64,000 nucleotides of DNA from Polynucleobacter asymbioticus (GCF_018687575.1 NZ_CP061297.1:874821-938820), one strand, 5' to 3'. Numbered from the stretch's first letter, positions 47,871 through 62,834 are shown. A program made the numbers and translations. Notes: generated by a model from the letters alone, not told the origin.

Positions 47871-50800
47871 ATGTCATCATTCTGTTGCTTGCCCGGGGCA
47901 AATGCCCTTTCAGCCTTCCGCCAACAGCGACTTTTAGCTTCGCTCGCAGCCCAAGGAATTCAACTTGAGTCTATTGAGGCTCAATACCTACATTTCATTT
48001 GGTCTGAGTCTGAGCTCAATACCAAAGACAAAGAGGTGCTTGAGAGTCTTTTAACTTACGGCCAACCTTTTGTGTCGCAGATAATGCTTGGGGGCTCCTT
48101 ATTTAGCAAATCTGCTGACAAGCAATCAGCAATAGCTATTCCTCGTTTCGGCACAGTTTCTCCATGGGCTAGTAAGGCAACTGATATTGCTCGTCAATGT
48201 GGACTTCAAGTATTGCGAATTGAGCGCGGTGTTCAGTATGCGTGGCAGAGTAAAAAATCACTCGATAAAGCACAAGAGCAACTGGTATTAAGTGCTTTAC
48301 ATGATCGGATGACGGAAGCGGTTATTTCTGATATCAACGAAGCTAGCGCTTTATATCAATCTCTGCCTGATCGCCCATTTGTCCGCATCCCTGTTTTAGC
48401 AGAGGGTAGGGCTGCACTAGATAAGGCGAACCAAGAACTTGGGCTTGCATTGTCAGAAGATGAGGTGCTTTATCTGGTTGACAATTTCACTCGCCTAGAG
48501 CGCAATCCGAGCGACGTTGAATTAATTATGTTTGCGCAGGCGAATAGTGAGCATTGTCGTCACAAGATATTTAATTCCAGCTGGACAATTGATGGTGATG
48601 ATCAAGAGAAATCTCTATTTGCGATGATTCGCAACACCCATCAGCTGCAACCCGAAGGAACGATCGTTGCTTATTCTGATAACTCAGCGGTGATGGTGGG
48701 GGCCGAGTCAGAAACTTGGTCGCCAAAAGGCCAGGATCGTCGATACGAAAAAGATACGCGTCTAGTACATACCTTAATGAAGGTGGAGACGCACAACCAT
48801 CCAACTGCAATTGCGCCATTTCCAGGAGCCTCCACAGGCGCTGGTGGTGAGATTCGTGATGAAGGTGCTACCGGTATCGGTGGACGACCTAAAGCTGGCC
48901 TTACTGGCTTCTCTGTATCCAATCTCAATATTCCTGGCACTGATTTGCCATGGGAATCTGAAAAGTACGGTAAACCAGAACGGATTGCAACGCCACTCCA
49001 AATCATGATTGATGGCCCATTGGGCGGTGCTGCATTTAACAATGAATTTGGCCGCCCGATTTTGGGTGGTTATTTCCGCGTTTTCGAGCAGACCTTAGAG
49101 GGCGTTCGTCGTGGTTACCATAAGCCAATCATGATTGCGGGCGGTATCGGTAGTATCGATTCAATTCATACTGCTAAAAAACAAATTAAAGCAGGGCACT
49201 TATTTATTCAATTGGGTGGTCCTGGTATGCGAATAGGTATGGGTGGTGCAACTGGAAGTTCTGTTGCAACCGGTACCAATACGGCAGATCTCGATTTTGA
49301 CTCTGTTCAACGCGGTAATCCTGAAATGGAGCGCCGTGCTCAAGAGGTGATTAACTCCTGTATTGCTATGGGTCAAGCCAACCCGATTATTTCCATTCAT
49401 GACGTTGGTGCTGGTGGTATTTCAAATGCATTCCCTGAGCTTGCTGATGGTGCAGGCTTAGGCGCACAATTTGAATTACGTAAAGTACCTCTTGAAGAGA
49501 GTGGTATGAGCCCTGCAGAGATTTGGTGCAATGAATCTCAAGAGCGCTATGTGCTTGCAATCGAAGCTAAAGATCTGGAGCTTTTTAAGTCGCTCTGTGA
49601 GCGTGAGCGTTGTCCATTTGCCGTAGTTGGTGAAGCAACAACTGAGCGTCAACTTCAGCTCGCTGATAGCAAAGAATTGACTGGCAGCGATGCGGCTATG
49701 CCGATTGACATGCCGATGGAAGTGTTGCTTGGTAAACCCCCGCGCATGCATCGCGATGTGAAGCGTGTTGCTCAAGAGTTTGAGGAGCTAGATGTCACGG
49801 ATGCTGATCTGGCTCAATCGATTGCCTGGGTTTTGCAGCAGCCAACCGTTTCCAGTAAATCATTTTTGATCACAATCGGGGATCGTACTGTTGGTGGTCT
49901 CAATGCACGTGATCCATTTGTAGGTCCTTGGCAAGTTCCCGTTGCCGACTGTGCTGTTACCTTGATGGATTACAAAGGCTACCGCGGTGAAGCAATGTCG
50001 ATGGGTGAGCGTACCCCATTAGCCGTTATCGATGCGCCAGCTGCTGCCAAAATGGCCGTAGGTGAGTCCATCACTAATTTATTAGCTGCAGATATTCGTC
50101 GGATAGAAGACGTCAAGCTTTCTGCTAACTGGATGGCTGCGTGTGGCGCACCCGGTGAAGATGCAAAGCTGTATGACTCAGTTCAAGCAATTGGCATGGA
50201 CTTATGCCCAGCACTGGGAATTTCGATCCCAGTCGGTAAAGATTCCTTATCCATGGCTACCGCATGGCAAGACGGCGATCAATCCAAGAAGGTGGTGTCA
50301 CCAGTTTCATTAATCATCTCTGCTTTTGCCGCGGTTCAGGATGTGCGCAAAACAACGACTCCTTTGCTGAAGCTCAAGGATGAGTCTGGAGCTCCTCTAG
50401 AAACAGAATTGATTCTCATTGATTTGGGACGTGGTAAGAATCGTATGGCTGGAAGCATCTTGGCTCAAGTGCTGAACCAATCTGGCAAATCGGCTCCTAA
50501 CGTAGATCATCCAGAGGATCTCAAAGCTTTGGCTGCCGCCATGATTGAGTTGCGCCAAGAAGATCAATTGCTTGCCTATCATGATCGCTCTGATGGTGGA
50601 TTATTTGCTGCTATTGCGGAGATGGCTTTCGCATCACATACAGGTATTTCGATTAATGTCGACATGATTGCGGTGGATGTTGGTCAAGAGGCTGATTGGG
50701 GCGATGCTAAGAATTGGGCACAACAAGTTTCCGGCCGTCGCCATGAGCAAACCATGCGCGCTTTGTTTAACGAAGAGCTTGGTGCCGTAATCCAGATTCG

Positions 50801-51905
50801 CAAAGCTGATCGTGATTCAGTATTTGCAGTCTTGCGTAAGTTAAATCTCAGTGCATATAGCCATGTAATCGCAAAGCCCAATACCAATGGTCGCATCGAA
50901 ATTTGGCGTGACGCTAAAAATATCTTTGCAGAGCCTCGTGAAGTACTTCAAAAGATGTGGGCCAACACGAGCTATCAGATTGCCCGATTACGCGATAACC
51001 CAGACTGTGCTGATAGTGAGTTTGCGTTACTAGACGACGTCACTGATGCAGGGATGTCGCCAAAGTTGACATTTGATGTTGCGGACGATATTGCGGCGCC
51101 GTTCATTAATAAGAATGCTCGACCTAAGGTCGCTATCCTGCGTGAGCAGGGTGTTAACTCTCATGTAGAGATGGCTTATGCCATGAACTGGGCTGGTTTT
51201 GATAGTTATGACGTGCACATGTCAGATTTACTCTCCGGTAAATCCAAGTTAGATGATTTCCGTGGGCTGATTGCCTGCGGAGGCTTTAGCTATGGAGATG
51301 TATTGGGAGCTGGTGAGGGTTGGGCAAAGACTATTCTCTTTAATAGTCAATTGCGTGATCAGTTTTCCGCTTTCTTTGACCGTCAAGACAGTTTTGCATT
51401 AGGCGTTTGTAATGGTTGCCAAATGATGAGCAATCTCTCTGGAATTATTCCAGGGGCAGAAGCCTGGCCTAAATTTACTCGTAATCAATCTGAGCAGTAT
51501 GAGGCTCGTCTAGTGATGGCTGAAGTAATGGCGTCACCTTCGATCTTTACGCAAGGCATGACGGGCAGTCAGTTGCCGATTGCGATTGCTCACGGTGAAG
51601 GCTTTGCTAACTTCAGTCAACAAGGCAATCTCGACACGTTGCAGAAGCAGGGATTGGCAGCACTGCGTTTTGTGGATCACCAAGGTAATCCAACTGAAAC
51701 CTATCCAATGAATCCCAATGGCTCTCCTGGTGGCTTGACTGGTGTTACCACTCCTGACGGTCGCTTTACAGTCATGATGCCGCATCCTGAGCGAGTGTTC
51801 AGAGCCGTACAAATGAGCTGGGCACCAAAGCAATGGTTAGAAACACCCGATGGAGCTAGCCCTTGGATGCGTTTATTCCGTAATGCCAGAGTCTGGGCTA
51901 AATAA
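47871..51905 (+). CDS. purL: Phosphoribosylformylglycinamidine synthase (PurL, large single-chain form)
   Basis: A 1344-residue FGAM synthase using ATP and glutamine in step four of purine synthesis. It has an N-terminal PurS-like domain (from [16 protein letters not shown]), a linker, the two AIR-synthase-like halves ([16 protein letters not shown] with the active-site His; [12 protein letters not shown]) and a C-terminal glutaminase from about 1080 ([13 protein letters not shown], nucleophile Cys in [12 protein letters not shown], His-Glu near PHPERVFRA). This is the proteobacterial fused form. The spermidine-synthase-like gene follows three bases after the stop. Confidence 0.96.
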   Translation: MSSFCCLPGANALSAFRQQRLLASLAAQGIQLESIEAQYLHFIWSESELNTKDKEVLESLLTYGQPFVSQIMLGGSLFSKSADKQSAIAIPRFGTVSPWASKATDIARQCGLQVLRIERGVQYAWQSKKSLDKAQEQLVLSALHDRMTEAVISDINEASALYQSLPDRPFVRIPVLAEGRAALDKANQELGLALSEDEVLYLVDNFTRLERNPSDVELIMFAQANSEHCRHKIFNSSWTIDGDDQEKSLFAMIRNTHQLQPEGTIVAYSDNSAVMVGAESETWSPKGQDRRYEKDTRLVHTLMKVETHNHPTAIAPFPGASTGAGGEIRDEGATGIGGRPKAGLTGFSVSNLNIPGTDLPWESEKYGKPERIATPLQIMIDGPLGGAAFNNEFGRPILGGYFRVFEQTLEGVRRGYHKPIMIAGGIGSIDSIHTAKKQIKAGHLFIQLGGPGMRIGMGGATGSSVATGTNTADLDFDSVQRGNPEMERRAQEVINSCIAMGQANPIISIHDVGAGGISNAFPELADGAGLGAQFELRKVPLEESGMSPAEIWCNESQERYVLAIEAKDLELFKSLCERERCPFAVVGEATTERQLQLADSKELTGSDAAMPIDMPMEVLLGKPPRMHRDVKRVAQEFEELDVTDADLAQSIAWVLQQPTVSSKSFLITIGDRTVGGLNARDPFVGPWQVPVADCAVTLMDYKGYRGEAMSMGERTPLAVIDAPAAAKMAVGESITNLLAADIRRIEDVKLSANWMAACGAPGEDAKLYDSVQAIGMDLCPALGISIPVGKDSLSMATAWQDGDQSKKVVSPVSLIISAFAAVQDVRKTTTPLLKLKDESGAPLETELILIDLGRGKNRMAGSILAQVLNQSGKSAPNVDHPEDLKALAAAMIELRQEDQLLAYHDRSDGGLFAAIAEMAFASHTGISINVDMIAVDVGQEADWGDAKNWAQQVSGRRHEQTMRALFNEELGAVIQIRKADRDSVFAVLRKLNLSAYSHVIAKPNTNGRIEIWRDAKNIFAEPREVLQKMWANTSYQIARLRDNPDCADSEFALLDDVTDAGMSPKLTFDVADDIAAPFINKNARPKVAILREQGVNSHVEMAYAMNWAGFDSYDVHMSDLLSGKSKLDDFRGLIACGGFSYGDVLGAGEGWAKTILFNSQLRDQFSAFFDRQDSFALGVCNGCQMMSNLSGIIPGAEAWPKFTRNQSEQYEARLVMAEVMASPSIFTQGMTGSQLPIAIAHGEGFANFSQQGNLDTLQKQGLAALRFVDHQGNPTETYPMNPNGSPGGLTGVTTPDGRFTVMMPHPERVFRAVQMSWAPKQWLETPDGASPWMRLFRNARVWAK

Positions 51906-51908
51906 TTC

Positions 51909-52685
51909 ATGTCAGATGTTTCTATGGCTATGGAGTCAGTAACGTTTTCTGAGAGTGGTGGGGTGCGCTATCTGCACTTTGGTAGCGAGTTGATACAAGG
52001 TGCAATGCGTATTCGCGACCCGGATGAGATTTACCTTGAGTACAACCAACAAATGATGGCTTGGCTTCTATTCTTGGAAACTAAGCCAGGAATGCGGATT
52101 GCCCAACTTGGTCTGGGTACTGGAGCGCTTACCAAGTTTGCACATCGTTATTGCCCTGCAGTCAAAACAACTGTTGTTGAGCTGAATCCCGCGGTAATTG
52201 TTTCTGCTCGCAGTATGTTTTTCACTCCGGATGATGATCGTCGCTTAGAAACTTTACAAGTAGATGCCAAGGCTTTTGTTCAGAATGCGAAGTATCAAAA
52301 TCATTTTGATGCAGTTCAGGTCGACCTATATGACGCTATTTGTGATGGGCCCGCAGCGAGCTCCCTGGATTTCTATAAAGGCTGTTACAGCATTCTGAAA
52401 TCCCCTGGGGTTTTAACAGTGAATTTGTTTTCACGTCACAAGAGTTTTGATGTCAACCTCAATAACATATGCGAAGCTTTTGATAATCGCGTGCTGCTAT
52501 TTCCTGAATCACATGATTGCAATGTAGTTGCTTTGGCTTTCAAGGGGCCGAAATTAGATGTCGAGTGGAAAGAGGTCTCTAAGCGGGCTAAGTTATTGAT
52601 GGAAAAAACAGGATTGCCAACCAATACCTGGGCATCGGGCTTAAACCGCGAAAATGCCCATCAAGAAAATAAATTGTCTATCTAA
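51909..52685 (+). CDS. Spermidine synthase-like protein (methyltransferase fold)
   Basis: A 258-residue Rossmann-fold protein. The nucleotide loop is AQLGLGTGALTKF, the acidic strand end is VVELNPAVI, then DAKAFVQN and the active-site-like VDLYDA. This resembles SpeE-family aminopropyltransferases, but it is shorter, lacks the N-terminal beta-hairpin domain and has no GGGDG loop. Polyamine synthesis is therefore not assured; such shortened SpeE relatives are of unknown function. It is tightly coupled to purL and followed by a terminator. Confidence 0.75.
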   Translation: MSDVSMAMESVTFSESGGVRYLHFGSELIQGAMRIRDPDEIYLEYNQQMMAWLLFLETKPGMRIAQLGLGTGALTKFAHRYCPAVKTTVVELNPAVIVSARSMFFTPDDDRRLETLQVDAKAFVQNAKYQNHFDAVQVDLYDAICDGPAASSLDFYKGCYSILKSPGVLTVNLFSRHKSFDVNLNNICEAFDNRVLLFPESHDCNVVALAFKGPKLDVEWKEVSKRAKLLMEKTGLPTNTWASGLNRENAHQENKLSI

Positions 52686-52700
52686 AAAATGATGACAAGA

Positions 52701-52731
52701 AAAAAGGCGATCGGTTGATCGCCTTTTTTAC
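52701..52731 (+). terminator. Rho-independent terminator between purL operon and acnB
   Basis: A perfect 12-bp stem (52701-52712 with 52717-52728), a GGTT loop and a T run. The A-rich left arm makes it usable by the convergent acnB gene as well. Confidence 0.9.
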
Positions 52732-52759
52732 TGCCCCTAACATCAGGGCACATCGATGC

Positions 52760-55345
52760 TTAGACTGTCACCGTATCAGCAACATCGCTGAATGATTTAA
52801 TCTTGTCAAAGTTCATGTACTTATAGACTTCACCAGCTTTAGCATTCAAGGGTTCAACTTGCTCGAAGTATTCCTGAGGTGTAGGTAAGCGACCCAAGAG
52901 TGCTGCGACCGCTGAAAGCTCAGCAGAGGCAAGGTACACGCGAGTATCAATACCCAAACGATTCGGGAAGTTACGTGTTGAAGTAGATACGGCAGTAGAA
53001 CCTTTACGGATCTGCGCCTGATTACCCATACAGAGAGAGCAGCCCGGAGTTTCCATGCGGGCACCTGTAGCACCAAGAATGCCGTAGTAACCCTCTTCAG
53101 TCAGGATCATCTGGTCCATCTTGGTTGGCGGAGCCACCCAGAGACGAGTGGGCATATCTTTTTTACCTTGAAGCACTTGGCCAGCTGCACGGAAATGACC
53201 AATATTGGTCATGCAAGAGCCAATAAATACCTCATCGATTTTTTCGCCAGAAACTTCAGACAAGAACTTCACATCATCTGGGTCGTTAGGACAAGCCAAG
53301 ATTGGCTCTTTGATTTCGCTCATGTCGATTTCAATGACTTCAGCATAGTCTGCATCTGCATCAGCCTTCAGTAAATCTGGTTTGGCAATCCATGCTTCCA
53401 TTGCTTTGATACGACGACCTAGAGTGCGCTTATCTTCATAACCATTGGCGATCATCCACTTCATTAAAGTGATGTTAGAGCGCATGTATTCAATGATTGG
53501 CTCTTTGCTCAGAGCAATCGCGCAACCAGCGGCAGAGCGTTCAGCTGAAGCATCTGACAACTCAAATGCTTGTTCAACTTTAAGATCAGGCAAGCCTTCG
53601 ATTTCTAAGATGCGGCCAGAGAAAACATTCTTCTTGCCTTGTTTCTCAACAGTGAGCAAACCTTTTTTAATTGCATATAAAGGAATTGCATTTACCAGAT
53701 CACGCAAGGTGATGCCAGGCTGCATTTTTCCTTTGAATCGAACCAATACAGACTCAGGCATATCCAAAGGCATGACACCAGTAGCCGCCGCAAAGGCAAC
53801 TAAGCCTGAACCGGCGGGGAAGGAGATGCCGATTGGGAAGCGTGTATGGCTATCACCGCCAGTACCGCAGGTATCGGGTAGGAGTAAGCGGTTTAACCAG
53901 CTGTGGATCACGCCATCACCTGGACGCAAAGCCACGCCACCACGATTAGTCATAAATGCTGGTAACTCATGGTGCGTACGAATGTCTACTGGCTTTGGAT
54001 AGGCAGATGTGTGGCAGAAAGATTGCATTACCAAGTCAGCAGAGAAGCCTAAGCACGCTAGGTCTTTCAATTCATCACGAGTCATTGGACCTGTGGTGTC
54101 TTGAGAGCCTACAGTCGTCATGTGTGGCTCGCAATAGGTGTCTGGGCGAACGCCTTGACCTTCTGGCAATCCACATGCACGACCCACCATTTTCTGCGCC
54201 AAGCTGAAACCTTTTTTATTGTCAGGCGGGCTAACTGGAATGCGGAATTCTGTAGAAGCTGGCAAACCAAGCGCAGCGCGCGCTTTGGCTGTAAGGCCAC
54301 GACCGACGATCAAAGGAATGCGACCACCCGCACGAACTTCATCCAGGATGACTGGTGACTTTAATGAGAATGAAGCAATTTCTTTACCGTTTTTAAATGC
54401 TTTACCTTCGTATGGTCGCAATTCAATTTCATCGCCCATGTTCATATCAGATACATCGAGCTCAATTGGCAATGCACCAGCATCTTCCATGGTGTTGAAG
54501 AAGATTGGAGCGATTTTGGTACCCAAGCAAACGCCACCAAAGCGCTTATTTGGTACAAAAAGAATATCTTGGCCGGTCCACCACAAAACAGAGTTCGTTG
54601 CGGACTTACGTGAAGATCCTGTACCAACTACGTCTCCAACATAGGCAATTTGATTGCCTTTCTTTTGGAGTGCTTCAATTTGCTTCATTGGGCCGCGAAC
54701 CCCAGCTTCGTCAGGCTCAATACCTGGACGTGGGTTCTTCAACATAATGGTTGCGTGCAGTGGAATATCTGGACGGCTCCATGCATCAGGAGCAGGGGAT
54801 AGATCATCCGTATTGGTTTCACCAGTCACCTTAAACACGGTGAGCTTCATGCTTTCTGGAACGGCAGGGCGACTTGTAAACCACTCGGCATCAGCCCAGC
54901 TTTTCAGTACGCCTTTAGCTTCTGCATTCCCTTTTTCTGCCAACTCCTGAACATCATGGAAGTAGTCGAACATCAATAGGGTTTTTTTCAATGCTGCTGC
55001 AGCAGTAGCAGCGCACTCAGCATCAGATAACAATTCGACTAGAGGCTTAATGTTGTAGCCGCCCAGCATAGTGCCTAAGAGCTCAGTAGCTTTGATGCGT
55101 GAGATCAAGGGAGTCTTTTCAGTACCCTTGGCAACGGCATCCAAAAACTCTGCCTTTACTTTAGCTGCTTCATCAACACCAGCAGGTACACGATTGGTAA
55201 TCAACTCAACCAGTTCCGCTTCTTTTCCTTTTGGAGGATTTTTCAAAAGGCCGACGAGCTCAGCTGTTTGATCTTTTGTCAGAGGGAGGGCTGGAATTCC
55301 AAGGGCTGCGCGTTCGGCAACTTGGGCGTTATAGGCTTCTAGCAT
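52760..55345 (-). CDS. acnB: Aconitate hydratase B (bifunctional, also 2-methylisocitrate dehydratase)
   Basis: About 861 residues from the ATG at 55345 ([22 protein letters not shown]). An in-frame ATG at 55456 would place the operator-like palindrome inside the gene and is rejected. The protein opens with the AcnB HEAT-like domain, then the swivel domain with [18 protein letters not shown], then the Fe-S core with cluster cysteines in [10 protein letters not shown] and [10 protein letters not shown]. It isomerises citrate in the TCA cycle and can act on 2-methylcitrate derivatives. Confidence 0.95.
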   Translation of the reverse strand: MLEAYNAQVAERAALGIPALPLTKDQTAELVGLLKNPPKGKEAELVELITNRVPAGVDEAAKVKAEFLDAVAKGTEKTPLISRIKATELLGTMLGGYNIKPLVELLSDAECAATAAAALKKTLLMFDYFHDVQELAEKGNAEAKGVLKSWADAEWFTSRPAVPESMKLTVFKVTGETNTDDLSPAPDAWSRPDIPLHATIMLKNPRPGIEPDEAGVRGPMKQIEALQKKGNQIAYVGDVVGTGSSRKSATNSVLWWTGQDILFVPNKRFGGVCLGTKIAPIFFNTMEDAGALPIELDVSDMNMGDEIELRPYEGKAFKNGKEIASFSLKSPVILDEVRAGGRIPLIVGRGLTAKARAALGLPASTEFRIPVSPPDNKKGFSLAQKMVGRACGLPEGQGVRPDTYCEPHMTTVGSQDTTGPMTRDELKDLACLGFSADLVMQSFCHTSAYPKPVDIRTHHELPAFMTNRGGVALRPGDGVIHSWLNRLLLPDTCGTGGDSHTRFPIGISFPAGSGLVAFAAATGVMPLDMPESVLVRFKGKMQPGITLRDLVNAIPLYAIKKGLLTVEKQGKKNVFSGRILEIEGLPDLKVEQAFELSDASAERSAAGCAIALSKEPIIEYMRSNITLMKWMIANGYEDKRTLGRRIKAMEAWIAKPDLLKADADADYAEVIEIDMSEIKEPILACPNDPDDVKFLSEVSGEKIDEVFIGSCMTNIGHFRAAGQVLQGKKDMPTRLWVAPPTKMDQMILTEEGYYGILGATGARMETPGCSLCMGNQAQIRKGSTAVSTSTRNFPNRLGIDTRVYLASAELSAVAALLGRLPTPQEYFEQVEPLNAKAGEVYKYMNFDKIKSFSDVADTVTV

Positions 55346-55412
55346 CGTGTTTCCTATTGGGTAAGAGTTATCAACAGTAAGGCTAAGCAGGGTGTATTTC
55401 CCTAACCAGTCT

Positions 55413-55445
55413 ATTGTAATTCCTAATTCATGTCTTATATAAGAC
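55413..55445 (-). promoter_or_regulatory. acnB promoter with a 14-bp palindromic operator
   Basis: Read on the minus strand, a TACAAT -10 lies at 55413-55418. A perfect palindrome GTCTTATATAAGAC at 55432-55445 covers the -35 position. A bound protein here would block RNA polymerase, so repression is likely. The palindrome's shape fits GntR-type regulators; which protein binds is unknown. Confidence 0.6.
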
Positions 55446-55678
55446 TTAATGATCAAAATACCTAAAATTGCTTAAAAAATAGGCAATTAATGGCCATGTA
55501 CTCAAATTATTGGAGAAAGCGAGAGTTTCAACACAGGAAATTAGGGGGTTGTAGTTTTGGAAGAGTGCTTATGGTTAGCAAATATAGGTAGCAAATCAAC
55601 AAAAATTGAGCAAAAAAATGGGCTCGGTAATCAGTAAAACCGTCTAAGCCTTTGAGTAATTGGGTGGGTTAAGAAATC
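55446..55678. other. Intergenic region between acnB and pyrG
   Basis: Together with its flanking promoters this is a gap of 386 bases between acnB and pyrG. It is AT-rich and holds only short frames (the longest I checked is 33 codons from 55489) with no family resemblance. A 6-bp inverted repeat, AATTGC/GCAATT, lies near 55466-55490. I see no RNA gene I can support. Confidence 0.5.
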
Positions 55679-55706
55679 TTGATGACATAGTCGCTATCGT
55701 TATAAT
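55679..55706 (+). promoter_or_regulatory. Sigma-70-type promoter of pyrG
   Basis: TTGATG at 55679-55684 and TATAAT at 55701-55706 with 16-base spacing. The predicted start near 55713 leaves a leader of about 19 bases before the pyrG ATG. It probably drives pyrG-kdsA-eno-ftsB. Confidence 0.7.
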
Positions 55707-55728
55707 TACTTTTTCCAACAGAGCTTAA

Positions 55729-57393
<1,665 letters not shown>

Positions 57394-57402
57394 GAGATCG
57401 CA

Positions 57403-59587
<2,185 letters not shown>

Positions 59588-59607
59588 CTGATAGTCCTTA
59601 CTAGCCT

Positions 59608-59934
59608 ATGCGTATCGTCATCTACTCCATGCTGCTATTGCTCATTGCAATACAGTACCCACTTTGGTTGGGTAAGGGTGGGTGGCTTAAGGTTTATGAG
59701 ATGGAAAAGCAACTCGAGCTGCAGCAAGCTAAAAATAGCCTGCTCAGCTTACGCAATGCGAAGCTGACAGGTGACGTGAAGGACTTAAAAGAAGGAACTC
59801 GCGCAATTGAAGAACGGGCTCGTGTTGAGCACGGTATGCTAAAGGAGGGCGAGTTCTTTGTGCAAATTCTGCCAACCGAAAAATCAGCTAGCAATGCATC
59901 TGATGGCGAAAAGCCAGCAACTACTAAGCAATAA
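59608..59934 (+). CDS. ftsB: Cell division protein FtsB
   Basis: A 108-residue bitopic divisome protein. One membrane helix spans about 3-20 (YSMLLLLIAIQYPLWLG), then a coiled coil (about 28-75, EKQLELQQAKNSLLSLRNAKLTG shortened here as LEQ-type heptads) and the conserved ARVEHGMLKEGEFF. FtsB joins FtsL and FtsQ to activate septal synthesis. It is the last gene of the eno operon and converges with hslO, eight bases away. Confidence 0.9.
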   Translation: MRIVIYSMLLLLIAIQYPLWLGKGGWLKVYEMEKQLELQQAKNSLLSLRNAKLTGDVKDLKEGTRAIEERARVEHGMLKEGEFFVQILPTEKSASNASDGEKPATTKQ

Positions 59935-59941
59935 ACAGTGC

Positions 59942-60907
59942 TTAATGTCCGCTTGATGGCGGCCTGGTTGCATCTGCAAGAAGATCTGTTTTGAAGACTT
60001 GCCTGCAATCTACTGCATCAAAGCGATACGCTTTAGCGCAAAAATCACACTCCGTTTCCACTGCTCCTTGCTCTGCAAGGATGCTTTCTACCTCTTCTTC
60101 GCCGAGCATTCTGAGGACATCTGCAACCTTAGCTCGCGAGCAACGACAAGCAAACCGAACAGGGCGGGGCGGGAAGCTGCGGACACCGCTTTCTGTTGAT
60201 TCTTCTAAAAAGAGGCGTCTTAGGATGGTTTCTGGTGTCAGGGTCAGCAGCTCTTCATTGGTAATGGTTTCGCCAAGCGTTTGAATTCTGGTCCAGCCCT
60301 CGGCGGCAAGTTGAGGGTCAAGATGGGCATGACCGCCAGAATCTGGTAAGCGCTGTAAAAGTAACCCACCAACATGGGTGTCGTTTGATGATAACCAAAT
60401 ACGGGTATCCAATTGCTCAGAATTCTGCATGTATAGAGCGATAGCTTCAGCAGCACTGGTAACGGGCTTAATGACAGTCCCACGATGCTCTTGGAGAGCC
60501 ACAATGCCCTGATAGGGTGGTTGACCAGGCTGTCGGTCAGAGGGATCCAGGGTAATAACTAGGCGGCCTGTATTGTTGGCGTCCAGTAGCTCACCCAAGC
60601 TTGCATTGGGATCAATACTGTCGGCGTCTACGGAAAGCTTTACGGTTGCCCGCATTGTCAGATCTGACTTGCATTCAACTACGAGAAGCTGAATAGGGCC
60701 TTTGCTTTGAGCCTGAATAATCAAGGTCCCATCAAATTTCAGGCTAGCGCTTAAGAGGGTGGCTGCACCCACAAAGTCGCCTAGGATCCGCCGTACTACC
60801 GGCGGGTCATTTCTACGCTCTAAAACGGCCTGCCAGGCGCTACTAATAGAAACAATTTCCCCGCGGACCGGGGCGCCATCACACATAAAGACAAGTAATT
60901 CATTCAT
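59942..60907 (-). CDS. hslO: Redox-regulated chaperone Hsp33
   Basis: A 321-residue holdase switched on by oxidative unfolding. The C-terminal zinc switch has all four cysteines: Cys254 and Cys256 (CRC) and Cys287 and Cys290 (CDFC), with a 30-residue spacing as in the family. The N-terminal substrate domain shows DFVGAATLLSASLKFDG and GQPPYQGIVAL. A near-perfect sigma-32 promoter lies upstream, overlapping the leader of the divergent gltX gene. Confidence 0.95.
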   Translation of the reverse strand: MNELLVFMCDGAPVRGEIVSISSAWQAVLERRNDPPVVRRILGDFVGAATLLSASLKFDGTLIIQAQSKGPIQLLVVECKSDLTMRATVKLSVDADSIDPNASLGELLDANNTGRLVITLDPSDRQPGQPPYQGIVALQEHRGTVIKPVTSAAEAIALYMQNSEQLDTRIWLSSNDTHVGGLLLQRLPDSGGHAHLDPQLAAEGWTRIQTLGETITNEELLTLTPETILRRLFLEESTESGVRSFPPRPVRFACRCSRAKVADVLRMLGEEEVESILAEQGAVETECDFCAKAYRFDAVDCRQVFKTDLLADATRPPSSGH

Positions 60908-60932
60908 AGGTGAAAGTATCCACTTTTTTATG

Positions 60933-60961
60933 AATTGGGGTGCTAAAACAAGAATTTCAAG
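60933..60961 (-). promoter_or_regulatory. Sigma-32 (RpoH)-like promoter of hslO
   Basis: On the minus strand, CTTGAAA (60955-60961), 14 bases, then CCCCAATT (60933-60940). This is a perfect -35 and near-perfect -10 for the heat-shock factor. The predicted start lies about 20 bases before the hslO ATG. Confidence 0.75.
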
Positions 60962-60975
60962 CCCAACCTGAGATA

Positions 60976-62379
60976 ATGTCGTTTATGCATATACGTACAC
61001 GTTTCGCCCCTAGTCCAACGGGCTTTATTCACTTGGGCAATCTTCGCAGCGCTTTGTATCCATGGGCCTTTGCCCGTCATAACCAAGGCGATTTCATTTT
61101 GCGTATCGAGGATACCGATGTTGAACGTTCTACCCAAGAAGCGGTGGACGTCATTATTGAGGGTATGGCCTGGCTGGGTCTAGATTTAGATGAAGGCCCG
61201 ATTTATCAAATGCAACGCATTGATCGTTATCGTGAAGTTGTTAAACAGATGTTGGATGCTGGTCTTGCTTACCCTTGCTATATGAGCGAAGAGGAGTTGA
61301 ATAAACTCCGTGACCAACAAATGGCCAACAAAGAAAAGCCACGGTATAACGGTCTATGGCGTCCTGAGCAAGGCAAAACTCTGCCAACCATTCCAGAAGG
61401 TGTTTTACCGGTGATTCGCTTCAAGAACCCCATTGGTGGATCCGTCATTTGGGATGATGCTGTAAAGGGCAAGATTGAAATCAGCAATGATGAGCTCGAT
61501 GATCTGGTGATTGCTCGTCCGGATGGCACGCCAACCTATAACTTCTGCGTCGTCGTAGATGATCTAGATATGAATATCACCCATGTGATTCGTGGTGATG
61601 ACCATGTAAACAATACGCCACGTCAAATTAATATCATGAAGGCGCTCGGTGGCACACCACCGGTATACGCTCATTTACCCACAGTTCTGAATGACTCTGG
61701 TGAAAAAATGAGCAAGCGCAATGGTGCGATGAGCGTTCGTGATTATCAAAAAGCAGGGTACTTGCCCGAAGCTATTCTGAATTACTTAGCAAGGCTTGGT
61801 TGGTCTCATGGCGATGCAGAGATTTTTACTAAGGAGCAATTTGTCAATTGGTTTGATTTGGATAATCTTGGCCGATCACCGGCGCAACACAACCCTGAGA
61901 AGCTGCTTTGGCTAAACCATCAATATATTCAGAATGCAGACTTAACTGCACTGGCAGAAGCAACCAAACCCTTTGCACATGAATTGGGTATCGATACCGA
62001 AAACGGCCCCGACTTTGTACAAGTGGTTGCGCTTCTCAAGGATCGGGCGAATACCTTGATTGAAATAGCAGAGGGTGCAAAGCTCTTCTATCTGCCAGCT
62101 CCCGCACATACTGCCGAACAAATATCTGCAAATATCCCGCCTGAAATTATTCCAGCGCTGAAGGATTTGATTGATGCATTTAAATCTGCTGAACACACAA
62201 AAGCAGCTTATGGAGCAGCTTTTAAAGAGGTGTTAGCCAAGCATCAGATCAAAATGCCAGCCTTAGCAATGCCTGTTCGCTACGCCTTGTTTGCCACTAC
62301 ACAGACCCCAGCCATTGATTCTGTCCTGGTTGTTTTGGGTAAGGATGAAGCCGTACAAAGGCTTTCTAAGGTCGTCTAA
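60976..62379 (+). CDS. gltX: Glutamyl-tRNA synthetase
   Basis: About 467 residues from the ATG at 60976; 60985 is equally possible and 60940 is rejected because it falls inside the hslO promoter and lies outside homology. Class I signature HLGN is in [16 protein letters not shown], and the second motif is [33 protein letters not shown] is the conserved GluRS core. It charges tRNA-Glu; a tRNA-Glu gene lies just downstream in the three-tRNA cluster. Confidence 0.95.
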   Translation: MSFMHIRTRFAPSPTGFIHLGNLRSALYPWAFARHNQGDFILRIEDTDVERSTQEAVDVIIEGMAWLGLDLDEGPIYQMQRIDRYREVVKQMLDAGLAYPCYMSEEELNKLRDQQMANKEKPRYNGLWRPEQGKTLPTIPEGVLPVIRFKNPIGGSVIWDDAVKGKIEISNDELDDLVIARPDGTPTYNFCVVVDDLDMNITHVIRGDDHVNNTPRQINIMKALGGTPPVYAHLPTVLNDSGEKMSKRNGAMSVRDYQKAGYLPEAILNYLARLGWSHGDAEIFTKEQFVNWFDLDNLGRSPAQHNPEKLLWLNHQYIQNADLTALAEATKPFAHELGIDTENGPDFVQVVALLKDRANTLIEIAEGAKLFYLPAPAHTAEQISANIPPEIIPALKDLIDAFKSAEHTKAAYGAAFKEVLAKHQIKMPALAMPVRYALFATTQTPAIDSVLVVLGKDEAVQRLSKVV

Positions 62380-62387
62380 TCCAGAAT

Positions 62388-62417
62388 TTGCGTCCTCCTA
62401 CAAAAATAGGATAAAAT
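62388..62417 (+). promoter_or_regulatory. Promoter of the Ala-Glu-Asp tRNA cluster
   Basis: TTGCGT at 62388-62393 and TAAAAT at 62412-62417 with 18-base spacing, starting a few bases after the gltX stop. The predicted start lies about 37 bases before tRNA-Ala. Confidence 0.5.
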
Positions 62418-62460
62418 CTTGGATTGTTTTGAGTGTCTTGTAGATTTTTAGCGAGATTTC

Positions 62461-62536
<76 letters not shown>

Positions 62537-62576
62537 AAGATTTACAATGGCAGCATAAGTTTTTGTAGTAGTCCAG

Positions 62577-62652
62577 GTCCCCATCGTCTAGAGGCCTAGG
62601 ACATCACCCTTTCACGGTGAGTACGGGGGTTCGAATCCCCCTGGGGACGCCA
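62577..62652 (+). tRNA. tRNA-Glu (anticodon TTC)
   Basis: A 76-base tRNA with acceptor arms GTCCCCA and TGGGGAC, anticodon loop CTTTCAC giving TTC, a GGTTCGAATCC T arm and encoded CCA. It lies 40 bases after tRNA-Ala. Confidence 0.96.
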
Positions 62653-62709
62653 AATTTTTTGGCTAGTTGTGAGTAGTAAGTAGTGACACAAGTAGCATGC
62701 GATGTACTT

Positions 62710-62786
62710 GGAGCGGTAGTTCAGTTGGTTAGAATATCGGCCTGTCACGCCGAGGGTCGCGGGTTCGAGTCCCGTCCGCTCCGCCA
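62710..62786 (+). tRNA. tRNA-Asp (anticodon GTC)
   Basis: A 77-base tRNA with acceptor arms GGAGCGG and CCGCTCC, anticodon loop CTGTCAC giving GTC, a GGTTCGAGTCC T arm and encoded CCA. It is the last core gene before the non-coding stretch and the type I methylase. Confidence 0.96.
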
Positions 62787-62795
62787 AGTAATATT

Positions 62796-62834
62796 AAAAG
62801 CCTTATAATTCATTGAGTTATAAGGCTTTTTTCT
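62796..62834 (+). terminator. Rho-independent terminator of the tRNA cluster
   Basis: A perfect 13-bp stem (62796-62808 with 62818-62830), nine-base loop, then a T-rich tail. It lies ten bases after tRNA-Asp. Confidence 0.9.

Noticed and set aside
53445..54002. A 185-codon plus-strand frame within acnB
   Set aside because: Antisense to a highly conserved aconitase region, with no plausible start context or family.
55446..55678. Possible 6S RNA or other small RNA upstream of pyrG
   Set aside because: No conserved 6S-like long bulged hairpin or terminator was recognised; the region reads as plain spacer.
62596..62787. A 63-codon minus-strand frame beginning MAERTGLEPATLGVTGRYS
   Set aside because: It is antisense to tRNA-Glu and tRNA-Asp; such tRNA-derived frames are widely annotated in error.
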